Assembly: GCA_945889235.1 (NCBI GenBank)
Contig: CAMDBK010000003.1
Coordinates: forward strand, 1 to 47,431
Direction of reading: 5' to 3'
DNA length: 47,431 nucleotides
From: Chitinophaga pinensis
Lineage (GTDB): Bacteria > Bacteroidota > Bacteroidia > SXHM01
Under the pieces are notes generated by a model. The model did not search any database. It was not told the origin of the DNA and saw nothing but the letters and a program-made list of their open reading frames with translations. This document shows, in pieces, positions 18,129-25,692 of the stretch. A program made the position numbers and the translations under genes. The stretch's first letter is position 1, and each line of letters opens with the position of its first letter.

Positions 18129-19049
18129 TTATGAAAATACCTCTTTGAGTTTTGACATAAGGCCGTGTTTTGTTTTTTCTTCATCAAACCCCGGTGCATT
18201 TATGCGCTGCATAAATTCTTTTTCATCAATAAAATGATGGGTGTAAGGAATGCTTCTCAAAATTTTAACTCCCGTTGGTTTTTTCCAGGGATTGAACTGC
18301 ATGTAAAAATCAACATCTACCTCGAGTACATTTACCTTTTCGCTGCTAACCGATGGATCCATATGATAATGCAATGATGAAAACTCAGAAGGAATGCAAA
18401 TTAGTTGAATAGCAAGGCGCAAATCATTTGTTTTGTTTACAGCCGAATAGTGAACTATGCTGTCATCCAGTATCACACAATCTCCTGCTTTTGTTTCCAA
18501 AGGCACAAGGTGATTTTCAATTATTTCTTTTTTTATGTTATCCAACTCCCATGGAATCATTGGTCCGCGTAACTCACCAAAACGCTTATGGCTGCCGGGA
18601 ACTACCTGCAATGTTCCGTTCTCAACTGTGGAGTCAACCAACGGGCACCAGATGGAAACCGTTGAGCATTTGCGTTCATCTGCAAAAGCCCAGTTCTGAT
18701 GCAGAGGGACTTCACCGGTTTCATTTTTTTTACGGATATAATTGGCAATTATAGGGCGATAGTTGTCCAGCAATTTATCCATTGACGGTTTAAATTCTTT
18801 GGTGATGATATCAAAAACCCGTTGCTTATATTCAGGGTTTTTGTCAATGAAGGTAAAATCATAAGTAATTGCTCTTCCTTCTGCGATGCCTGTTTCTCCG
18901 GAGGTAATTTGCCCCCCGCTTTCAATAATGGAATCAAAAAATTTATCTTTTAGATTTTGAACTTCCTCTTTTGAAATAAAAGGAACTGAAACGTATCCGT
19001 TTTTCCTGAATTCAGATTCAAGTTTTATATCTGTAAAAACTTTTCTCAT
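18129..19049 (-). CDS. PhyH-family protein with HxN in place of HxD (copy 8)
   Basis: This is a 306-residue PhyH-like protein. The proximal motif is H117-Q-N119 (PLHQNWAFADE) where all other copies have HQD; the codon is AAC. Distal H200 (IVHYSAVN) and R211 are kept, as is VPGSH. Loss of the carboxylate ligand often reduces or changes activity in this superfamily, but an Asn is not the Ala/Gly of the halogenases. It may be a weakened enzyme, a regulatory partner, or an enzyme with altered chemistry. It follows the exporter permease by 57 bp and is the first dioxygenase of the leftward array. The C-terminal tail LMSKLKEVFS is amphipathic. Confidence 0.9.
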   Translation of the reverse strand: MRKVFTDIKLESEFRKNGYVSVPFISKEEVQNLKDKFFDSIIESGGQITSGETGIAEGRAITYDFTFIDKNPEYKQRVFDIITKEFKPSMDKLLDNYRPIIANYIRKKNETGEVPLHQNWAFADERKCSTVSIWCPLVDSTVENGTLQVVPGSHKRFGELRGPMIPWELDNIKKEIIENHLVPLETKAGDCVILDDSIVHYSAVNKTNDLRLAIQLICIPSEFSSLHYHMDPSVSSEKVNVLEVDVDFYMQFNPWKKPTGVKILRSIPYTHHFIDEKEFMQRINAPGFDEEKTKHGLMSKLKEVFS

Positions 19050-19105
19050 GGTATTTGTTTATGCAAAGAAAGGGTTTAAAAATAGAAGATCAAAAATGAT
19101 TTTCA

Positions 19106-19954
19106 TCATAAATTATCAATCATTTCACCTTCTTTTTTTATAAAAAAGTGAATGGCAGATATAGTTAAACAAATTGCTAATAAACAACTCCACAAACAGG
19201 CTGCAATGTTTATTGCTTCTCCAAATAAAACAAAACGATACATGTTTAATACTCCTGTCATTGGGTTAATGCTTATTATCCATGAATAAGGTTGAGGTAT
19301 TATAGTTACCGGAAAAAAAACAGGAGTGAGCCAAATGCTGAAATTTACAAGATAGGGCACAAATTGATTTATATCTTTAAAGCGGATATTCAGTAGACTT
19401 AACCAAACTGCTGCTCCAAATCCCAAAAATATATTCACAACTAAAACTAAAGGAAGTAGCACAATGGTAGTATGTGGAAAATAGCCTAATAATGGCATAA
19501 GCAGTAGCATTAACAAAAATGAAATAACCCAATCATTAAGAGCGTCTGCAATTGTCAGAATAGGAAATAATAATAACGGAATATTTTTCTTTTTTATTAT
19601 TTCAGCATTCGATTTGATAGATTGGCTGCCAATATTAAATATTACTGTAAATAGGTTCCAAGCTATCAACCCTGAAAGGGCAAAGAGCGAATAAGGATAA
19701 TCACCGGTAGAAATTTTTATAAACCAGGAAAATAGAATAGTAAAAACTAAAACAACAATTCCAGGCTTTAATATTGCCCATGCAATCCCTAGTTTTGTTT
19801 GTACATATTGTTGCTTAATATTTCTTTCATAGAGGGCTGTTAGTATATGCCTGTTATTCCAAAGTTCTATAAAATATTCACGCCAAGATGGTGGTTCAGG
19901 AGTAATTATTTTTAGTGGACGTTGCAATTGAAAACAGGTTGTTTTTGGGTTCAA
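19106..19954 (-). CDS. Polysaccharide ABC exporter permease, Wzm/ABC-2 type
   Basis: This is a 282-residue ABC-2 membrane subunit with six hydrophobic segments. The N-terminal cytoplasmic part (WREYFIELWNNRHILTALYERNIKQQYVQTKLGIAW) is the classical start of O-antigen/teichoic-acid/KpsM-type permeases. It should pair with the Wzt-like ATPase at 1729-2949 to move an undecaprenyl- or lipid-linked polymer across the inner membrane. The start is TTG at 19954; the nearby ATG is in another frame and no internal Met occurs early. It is the first gene of the leftward operon with five PhyH genes, a strong physical link between export and the dioxygenases. Confidence 0.93.
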   Translation of the reverse strand: MNPKTTCFQLQRPLKIITPEPPSWREYFIELWNNRHILTALYERNIKQQYVQTKLGIAWAILKPGIVVLVFTILFSWFIKISTGDYPYSLFALSGLIAWNLFTVIFNIGSQSIKSNAEIIKKKNIPLLLFPILTIADALNDWVISFLLMLLLMPLLGYFPHTTIVLLPLVLVVNIFLGFGAAVWLSLLNIRFKDINQFVPYLVNFSIWLTPVFFPVTIIPQPYSWIISINPMTGVLNMYRFVLFGEAINIAACLWSCLLAICLTISAIHFFIKKEGEMIDNL

Positions 19955-20003
19955 AATTATACATTTTGAATGAAGAATGTTTATGAGTTTAGGAATATAG
20001 CAC

Positions 20004-20011
20004 TAAATTTG
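20004..20011 (+). promoter_or_regulatory. Candidate -7 promoter element for fadI
   Basis: TAAATTTG fits the Bacteroidota -7 consensus TAnnTTTG and lies 25 bp before the fadI ATG. The -33 region has no clear TTG. It probably drives the fadI-T9SS protein-fadJ unit. Confidence 0.4.
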
Positions 20012-20036
20012 TTTTTTTATATACCAAATCTTTATC

Positions 20037-21317
20037 ATGAAAAAAGTAGTTGTCATTGACGGAACCCGCACGCCATTTTTAAAAAGCGGAACAGAATACA
20101 TGGATTTATTGTCCTACCAACTTGGACAATTTGCCATCAGCGGGCTTTTGAAAAAAACAGGAATTGACCCAAAATCGGTTGACCGTGTGATTCTGGGAAC
20201 CGTTATTTCTAATGTAAAAACCAGCAACGTGGCGCGTGAAGCCGCGCTGACTGCAGGAATTCCTTATACAACACCTTGCAGCACTGTTACGCAGGCTTGC
20301 ATTTCTGCCAACCAGGCTATTTCAAGCGGAGTTGAACAAATTCTGGCGGGGCAAGCCGACATTGTAATTGCAGGCGGAACCGATTGCACTTCTGATGCTC
20401 CTATTTTGTTCAATAAACCCATGCGCAAAAAGCTTTTCAATGCGCAAAAGCTGAAAGGTTTTGGTGATACTTTGAAGTTTGTAACCTCTTTGCGGTTGAA
20501 AGATTTTGTGCCGGATGCACCGGCTATTGCGGAATATACCACCGGAAAAACAATGGGTGTTGACTGCGATATTCTTGCAGCTAAATATTCTGTTGCTCGT
20601 GAAGATCAGGATAAATTTGCTTTGCGCTCACACACCCTTGCACAAAAAGCAATTGATGATGGTATTCTTGCACAGGAAATTACTGAAGTAGCACTGCCTC
20701 CAAAATTTGCTACTATAAAACAAGATAATGGCATTCGCGTTGGGAAATATGAAAAGCTGGCTTCACTGAAACCGGCTTTTGTAAAACCACATGGAACATT
20801 GACTGCCGCTAATTCTTCATTCCTGACTGATGGCGCAGCAGTTGTGTTATTAATGAGCGAGGACAAAGCAAAAGAACTTGGCTTGAAACCAAAAGCATAT
20901 ATCCACAATTACACCTTCACAGGTTCAGATTTAAAAGAAGAACTTTTATTAGGTCCAACTTATGCTATTTCAAAAGTGTTGAAACGCGCCAATCTGGAAC
21001 TGAAAGATATGGATGTTGTTGAACTGCACGAAGCGTTTGCCGGGCAGGTTTTGGCAAATATTAAATGCTTGGCTTCGGATGAGTTTGCAAAAGAAAAATT
21101 AGGGCGCGACAAAGCAGTTGGTGAAGTGAACATGGATAAACTCAATATTCATGGTGGCTCATTGGCTATCGGACATCCGTTTGGAGCAACAGGTGCGCGT
21201 TTGGTAACAACAGTTGCCAACCGCCTGCAACGCGAAAACGGAAAATACGGTTTGCTTGCTGCCTGCGCTGCAGGTGCTCACGGACATGCAATGATTTTGG
21301 AGCGTTACCCGAACTAA
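20037..21317 (+). CDS. fadI: Acetyl-CoA C-acyltransferase (thiolase), FadI-like
   Basis: This is a 426-residue degradative thiolase of the mitochondrial trifunctional-beta/FadI type. It cleaves 3-ketoacyl-CoA with CoA in the last step of fatty-acid beta-oxidation. The nucleophilic cysteine is C88 in TQACISANQAI, the HEAFAGQ histidine is in the C-terminal half, and GGSLAIGHPFGATGAR and AACAAGAHGHAMI carry the remaining catalytic His and Cys. The length and the long insertion around 140-190 fit FadI rather than FadA. The gene is followed directly, with no gap, by a small secreted-protein gene and then by the fadJ-type gene, so the pair forms a split beta-oxidation complex. GC is visibly higher than in the glycan region. 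Confidence 0.93.
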   Translation: MKKVVVIDGTRTPFLKSGTEYMDLLSYQLGQFAISGLLKKTGIDPKSVDRVILGTVISNVKTSNVAREAALTAGIPYTTPCSTVTQACISANQAISSGVEQILAGQADIVIAGGTDCTSDAPILFNKPMRKKLFNAQKLKGFGDTLKFVTSLRLKDFVPDAPAIAEYTTGKTMGVDCDILAAKYSVAREDQDKFALRSHTLAQKAIDDGILAQEITEVALPPKFATIKQDNGIRVGKYEKLASLKPAFVKPHGTLTAANSSFLTDGAAVVLLMSEDKAKELGLKPKAYIHNYTFTGSDLKEELLLGPTYAISKVLKRANLELKDMDVVELHEAFAGQVLANIKCLASDEFAKEKLGRDKAVGEVNMDKLNIHGGSLAIGHPFGATGARLVTTVANRLQRENGKYGLLAACAAGAHGHAMILERYPN

Positions 21318-22049
21318 ATGAAAAGCGGAATCGTTTTTCTTCTCTTATTATTTCCGGTGTTGCTTGTTAAAAGCCAGATTTTTATACCCCAACTTTATGT
21401 CGGACAAAGTATTAATCAGGTAATTTATAACGGAACATATTCAAGTACCGGAACCTGCACCACCGGACAGGATTATGATTTTGACTTAGTGTATTCCCAG
21501 ATTTCGCCTTTTGCAACCGGAGTTGCACTCACTTTAGATATTTATTCCATGAGCGGAACTTTAACGCTGAACGGAAACTCGGTATCAGAAGGAAATACCT
21601 ATCCGTTAACAGAACCTGCTGTTCCCATGCAATTTAAATTCTCGGGGTCTGGTTCTATGGATTTCAGTGTTCATGCAACGGGAACTCCAACTGTTGCAGC
21701 AGAAATTTATCCCTGTTATGTAGTTGACAAAGTTTCACAGTTTACCTGCAACAATACATACACAATGATGCAAGGTGAAGTTTTTGTTCCATGCTCCATT
21801 GCAACACCAACAGGGATTTCAGAAAATGATTTACAACAGAAATTATTTTTCAGTGACGAAAGCCAATCGCTTTTTATTGCAACAGAAAACGAAAATGAAT
21901 TGATTGTTACGGATGTGCTTGGAAAAATAATTTTCACGCAAACATTGACAAAAGGGAAACATATTATTCCAATGCCACAACTTGCAATCGGTGTTTATAT
22001 CGCAAGGCTTGCGAGCGAAAATAGAATCTTAAAATTCATAAAACCTTAA
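21318..22049 (+). CDS. Small secreted protein with T9SS type A sorting domain
   Basis: This is a 243-residue exported protein. Residues 1-20 are a signal peptide (GIVFLLLLFPVLLVKS). The middle is a beta-sandwich-like region with paired cysteines (GTCTTGQDYDF, YPCYVVDKVSQFTCNN). Residues about 170-243 form a T9SS type A domain ending GVYIARLASENRILKFIKP. It should be translocated across the outer membrane and anchored or released. Its ATG directly follows the fadI stop (TAAATG) and its stop is one base from fadJ, so it is buried inside a fatty-acid oxidation operon. No family is recognised for the body, and no reason for the context is evident. Confidence 0.88.
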   Translation: MKSGIVFLLLLFPVLLVKSQIFIPQLYVGQSINQVIYNGTYSSTGTCTTGQDYDFDLVYSQISPFATGVALTLDIYSMSGTLTLNGNSVSEGNTYPLTEPAVPMQFKFSGSGSMDFSVHATGTPTVAAEIYPCYVVDKVSQFTCNNTYTMMQGEVFVPCSIATPTGISENDLQQKLFFSDESQSLFIATENENELIVTDVLGKIIFTQTLTKGKHIIPMPQLAIGVYIARLASENRILKFIKP

Positions 22050-22050
22050 T

Positions 22051-24180
22051 ATGAAAAACCAATACGCAGAAATTGAAAAACGTGGTAACATCGCCATTCT
22101 CTGGCTTGACCAGCAAGGAGAAAAAATCAACAAAATATCTCCTGAACTGATTGATGTCTTCACCAAACTGTTTGAAGAAGTTGAAAATGATTCTTCAGTA
22201 AAAGCCGCCATATTAATCAGCCGCAAAAAAGATTTTATTGCGGGTGCAGATATTGAAGCATTTCAGAAAGTGAAAAAGCCAGGCGACTTTGCGCCCGTTA
22301 CCCGCAAGGGACACGAAGGCTTAGCCAAAATTGCTAAATCTAAGAAGCCGGTGGTGGCTGCTATTCACGGTGCGTGCTTAGGTGCAGGATTAGAAATTGC
22401 CCTGGCTTGTCACGCCCGTATTTGTGCGGATGAAGGAACAAATCTTGCGCTTCCCGAAGTGCAGTTGGGTTTGCTTCCCGGTGGTGGCGGAACACAACGC
22501 TTGCCGCGCCTGGTAGGCATTCAAAAAGCATTGGATATGATGCTTACGGGCAAAACCATTTATGCACGACCTGCTTTGAAAATGGGCTTGGTTGATCGCG
22601 TTACTCAAAAATCAGAACTGCTGAACGGTGCTATTGCATTGGCTCAGGAACTGATCAAACGCCCTTTGGTTCGCAAGCGCAAAAAGACATTAGTTGATAC
22701 GTTGTTGGAAGATAACCCTATCGGGCGCAATCTTATTTTCAAGAAAGCAAAAGAGATGGTTGACCGCCAGACGCGGGGAAATTATCCTGCGCCTTATAAG
22801 ATTTTGGAGTGCGTTGAGATTGGTATGAACCAAGGCGAAAAAGCAGGTTATGAAGCCGAAGTAATAAAGTTTGAGCAACTGGTTCTTTCACCTGAAAGCG
22901 CACAGCTTATCAATATTTTCTTTGCCATGACGGAGATGAAAAAGAACCCGATGGCGGACAAAGTAAAACCGTATAACCGTGTTGGTATGTTGGGCGCGGG
23001 CTTTATGGGTGCAGGCATTGCGGAGGTTACTGCGGTGAAAGGCGTTCCCGTAATACTTAAAGACATAAAAGAAGAGTTTGTTGCCAACGGCAAAAAAACA
23101 ATCTGGGATAATCTTTACAAAAAAGTGAAGCGCAAAGCCCTTAACCGCACCGATGCCGACAGCATTATCGGGCGTGTTTGGGGACAAACGGATTTCACGG
23201 GGTTTCAACATTGCGATATTGTTATTGAAGCCGTACTTGAAGATATTAAGGTAAAACAAAACGTGCTTGCCGATGTGGAAGCCAACACCAAGGACACCTG
23301 CATTTTCGCATCCAACACTTCTTCGCTGCCCATTACGCAGATCGCAAAACATGCCAAACGCCCCGAAAACGTTATTGGTATGCACTACTTCTCCCCTGTT
23401 CCTAAAATGCCGTTGCTGGAAATTATTGTTACCGACAAAACTGCGGATTGGGTTACTGCAACCTGTCTTGAATTAGGTATCAAACAAGGCAAAACCTGTA
23501 TCGTTGTAAAAGATGGCCCGGGCTTTTACACCACGCGCATTCTTGCTCCTTATAGTAATGAAGCATTGCTGCTGCTTGACGAAGGCGGTGATGCTTTGCA
23601 AATAGATAAAGCGTTGAAAAAATTCGGTTTCCCGGTGGGACCAATAACGCTGATGGACGAAGTAGGCATTGATGTGGGCGCACATATTATGAAGGGCGAG
23701 CTGACCACCGAATTTGCGATGAAACGGGAAGGCGCGAAAATATCACAAGGTATTGCACGCCTCTATGATGCCGGTTTTAAAGGCCGTAAAAACAAGAAAG
23801 GCTTTTATAAATACGATGAGAAAGGCAAAAAGCTGAGCGGACAAATTGACCCCGAAATGTATAACCACTTTGGCGGCCCTAACCGCAAAAAGATGGACGA
23901 CCAAGAGATTCAACAACGCATGGCCATGCTTATGGTAAACGAGGCCGCACAATGTTTGCAGGAAGGCATTTTATCTTCAGCGCGCGATGGTGATATTGGC
24001 GCTATCTTCGGGTTGGGCTTTGCACCGTTTACAGGCGGACCTTTCCGCTACCTTGATACCTTGGGCGCACAAAAAGCAGTGGACATTATGAATGCGCTGA
24101 AAGACAAACACGGGCTGCGCTTTAAACCTGCTGATATTATTGTAGAGAAAGCGAAGAGCGGGAAGAAATTTTATGAGTAG
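22051..24180 (+). CDS. fadJ: Multifunctional enoyl-CoA hydratase / 3-hydroxyacyl-CoA dehydrogenase, FadJ-like
   Basis: This is a 709-residue two-part beta-oxidation enzyme. Residues 1-190 are a crotonase domain (GADIEAF, GACLGAGLEIALACH, LPEVQLGLLPGGGGTQRLPR). From about 310 an NAD-binding domain follows (VGMLGAGFMGAGIAE), then FASNTSSLPIT, MHYFSPVPKMPLLEI and the 3HCDH C-terminal repeats. It hydrates enoyl-CoA and oxidises the 3-hydroxy product, feeding FadI. The glutamates of the crotonase active site are visible within LPEVQLG. It ends in a hairpin at 24181-24201. With fadI it makes a trifunctional-type complex. Confidence 0.94.
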   Translation: MKNQYAEIEKRGNIAILWLDQQGEKINKISPELIDVFTKLFEEVENDSSVKAAILISRKKDFIAGADIEAFQKVKKPGDFAPVTRKGHEGLAKIAKSKKPVVAAIHGACLGAGLEIALACHARICADEGTNLALPEVQLGLLPGGGGTQRLPRLVGIQKALDMMLTGKTIYARPALKMGLVDRVTQKSELLNGAIALAQELIKRPLVRKRKKTLVDTLLEDNPIGRNLIFKKAKEMVDRQTRGNYPAPYKILECVEIGMNQGEKAGYEAEVIKFEQLVLSPESAQLINIFFAMTEMKKNPMADKVKPYNRVGMLGAGFMGAGIAEVTAVKGVPVILKDIKEEFVANGKKTIWDNLYKKVKRKALNRTDADSIIGRVWGQTDFTGFQHCDIVIEAVLEDIKVKQNVLADVEANTKDTCIFASNTSSLPITQIAKHAKRPENVIGMHYFSPVPKMPLLEIIVTDKTADWVTATCLELGIKQGKTCIVVKDGPGFYTTRILAPYSNEALLLLDEGGDALQIDKALKKFGFPVGPITLMDEVGIDVGAHIMKGELTTEFAMKREGAKISQGIARLYDAGFKGRKNKKGFYKYDEKGKKLSGQIDPEMYNHFGGPNRKKMDDQEIQQRMAMLMVNEAAQCLQEGILSSARDGDIGAIFGLGFAPFTGGPFRYLDTLGAQKAVDIMNALKDKHGLRFKPADIIVEKAKSGKKFYE

Positions 24181-24201
24181 TGGCAGCCCTCGCGGCTGTC
24201 A
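24181..24201 (+). terminator. Hairpin after fadJ
   Basis: TGGCAGCC (24181-24188) pairs with GGCTGTCA (24194-24201) over eight bases with one G-U pair and a five-base loop, immediately after the fadJ stop. There is no strong T-run right after it, but it is a likely transcript end or stabiliser. Confidence 0.55.
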
Positions 24202-24281
24202 CTTCGAGCGTAGTCGAGAAGTTTTAATCCCAGAGAGTGGCAGAAAAAAATTACCACTAAGGCACAAAGAACACAAAGATG
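24201..24281. repeat. Intergenic repeat-family copies before the PorP/SprF gene
   Basis: Two repeat-like pieces sit in this gap. ACTTCGAGCGTAGTCGAGAA at 24201-24220 shares the inverted core CGACTACGCTC with 36281-36303. At 24252-24281 lies a CACAAAGAACACAAAG-type piece, similar to those at 27749-27820 and 38684-38711. Such elements are scattered between genes in many Bacteroidota. The second copy ends 17 bp before the next start codon. Confidence 0.6.
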
Positions 24282-24297
24282 CACTAATAAGAAAAAA

Positions 24298-25179
24298 ATG
24301 AAAAAACTCTTCACCACTTTTTTTCTTGTTTCTTTATTTTCGGTTGGCTATGCCCAACAAGATCCGCAGTTCAGCATGTATTTCAATAACCAGCTATTCT
24401 TTAATCCTGCTGCTGCCGGTGCTGAATACAATACTCAAATTGTTGGGCAGTTCAGAAAACAATGGACCGGTTTTGATGGTGCACCAACTACTGGGTCTCT
24501 AACGGGTGACCATTATTTTAAAAAGATACGAAGTTCATTCGGGCTCATAGGAATGTATGATGAAATTGGTTTTCAGAAAACAGGAAAAGCATTGTTGGTA
24601 TACGCATACCGCATTCCTATTAAGAAAACTTTCTTGCAAATTGGTGTTGACTTTGGAACAATGACCCAAACTATGGATGGCAACTTTGTTCCCATTCAGC
24701 CGGGCGACCCTAGTATTCCAACAGGAAGTTCTACGGACACAAAATTTATTTTTTCAAGTGGTCTTTATTTCTGGTCTAAACGTTTCAGTGCAGGTTTTTC
24801 TGCAAGAAATTTAAATGGTCCTAAATTAAAACTCGATAACCTGAATGGAGAACCTCTTACTATTGCACGCCACTATTATTTATACCTGCAATACCGTCAA
24901 CCTTTAGGTGAAGATTTTACACTTCGCCCTACTTTCCTTGTCAAGAGTGATGCTGCTTCTACACAATTAGATGCATCGCTGCTTTTCTATTATTTAGATT
25001 GGTGCTACCTTGGCGCATCCTACAGAATTGATGACGCTATAGTATTAACCACAGGAGGAAAAGCAGGAATAATTTGGCTGCAATATGCCTATGACATTAC
25101 TACTTCAAAACTTAGCGGGTACAGCAATGGTAGCCATGAAATTATGATACGGTATACTATTCCATACAAAAAAGATTAA
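24298..25179 (+). CDS. PorP/SprF family type IX secretion system membrane protein
   Basis: This is a 293-residue outer-membrane beta-barrel protein. A signal peptide (residues 1-19, ending SVGYAQ) is followed by the family hallmark DPQFSMYFNNQLFFNPAAAG (21-40), and the rest is amphipathic strands ending IMIRYTIPYK. PorP/SprF proteins assist type IX secretion or attach T9SS type B cargo to the surface. Many Bacteroidota have several copies, each usually next to a partner adhesin, but here no adhesin is adjacent. It ends 4 bp from a convergent gene. It supports the view that the sorting-domain proteins in this window are exported by T9SS. Confidence 0.95.
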   Translation: MKKLFTTFFLVSLFSVGYAQQDPQFSMYFNNQLFFNPAAAGAEYNTQIVGQFRKQWTGFDGAPTTGSLTGDHYFKKIRSSFGLIGMYDEIGFQKTGKALLVYAYRIPIKKTFLQIGVDFGTMTQTMDGNFVPIQPGDPSIPTGSSTDTKFIFSSGLYFWSKRFSAGFSARNLNGPKLKLDNLNGEPLTIARHYYLYLQYRQPLGEDFTLRPTFLVKSDAASTQLDASLLFYYLDWCYLGASYRIDDAIVLTTGGKAGIIWLQYAYDITTSKLSGYSNGSHEIMIRYTIPYKKD

Positions 25180-25183
25180 TTCA

Positions 25184-25540
25184 TCACCTCTTCCCAATCA
25201 CCTCCCAATACCTATCCCTCTCCTTCTTCACCTCTTCGAGTTCTTTTTTCAGGCTTTCAATTTCGTTCAATAGTTTTTGTTCTTTTTGGGTGGGTTTTAT
25301 AATGGGGTTGGCATCCAACAGAAGCAGATACGGTTCAAACAGGTTTACACCCAGCCAGCCGCTCAACTCAATAAGCAGTGAGGGGCGAATATCATTGCTT
25401 TTCAGGTTTTGCTGAAGGTAGTTTTCGCCTTGTCCCATCAGTTTACTAAGTTTGCGTAGCGACCTGCCGTTATATTTTACCCAACCTTTAATAATAGCAT
25501 GCATCTGAGGCAATTCCTTTTTTCGTTTTTTGAGTTTCAT
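25184..25540 (-). CDS. Small HTH-like protein with C-terminal coiled coil
   Basis: This is a 118-residue basic protein. Residues about 15-65 (GWVKYNGRSLRKLSKLMGQGENYLQQNLKSNDIRPSLLIELSGWL) look like a Cro/Xre-type helix-turn-helix, with helix pairs around RSLRKLSKLMG and RPSLLIELSGWLG. Residues about 83-118 (QKEQKLLNEIESLKKELEEVKKERDRYWE) are a heptad coiled coil that could mediate dimerisation. It may be a transcription regulator. The 21-bp phased repeat lies just upstream of its start and could be its operator array, which is inference. No precise family was recognised. Confidence 0.75.
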   Translation of the reverse strand: MKLKKRKKELPQMHAIIKGWVKYNGRSLRKLSKLMGQGENYLQQNLKSNDIRPSLLIELSGWLGVNLFEPYLLLLDANPIIKPTQKEQKLLNEIESLKKELEEVKKERDRYWEVIGKR

Positions 25541-25578
25541 TGGCTTACATATGGGTTTATTTAAATAATTTCACATAT

Positions 25579-25692
25579 ATGAACTATAAATTAAGTCAGA
25601 CACACGCAAAATTAAGTCACTTACATGATATATACAATCATATACACGGAAAACTAAGTCGCATACTTGAGAAATTACAACACTTGTTGTAG
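25579..25692 (+). CDS. Possible 37-codon micro-ORF with heptad repeats
   Basis: ATG at 25579 opens a frame of 37 codons (MNYKLSQTHAKLSHLHDIYN then HIHGKLSRILEKLQHLL) ending at TAG 25690-25692. The residue pattern K-L-S-x-x-H-x repeats every seven residues because the DNA repeats every 21 bp. A single amphipathic zipper-like helix would form. The same frame continues past the stop with two more repeat-like units (NLYRMHEK, RHPQEK), interrupted by another stop. This looks like a decayed coding repeat, or a chance result of a non-coding repeat whose period is a multiple of three. Weak evidence; no strong ribosome binding site. Confidence 0.25.
   Translation: MNYKLSQTHAKLSHLHDIYNHIHGKLSRILEKLQHLL

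Noticed and set aside
852..19049. Fe/2OG halogenases in the PhyH set
   Set aside because: Halogenases replace the Asp of HxD with Ala or Gly; seven domains keep Asp and one has Asn, so halogenation is not supported.
1..19954. NRPS/PKS natural-product cluster
   Set aside because: No carrier-protein, adenylation, ketosynthase or condensation domain occurs; the exporter and GT genes point to a glycan or glycolipid.
22888..23385. 165-codon minus-strand ORF
   Set aside because: It is a shadow of the fadJ gene, with no signal, motif or independent promoter.
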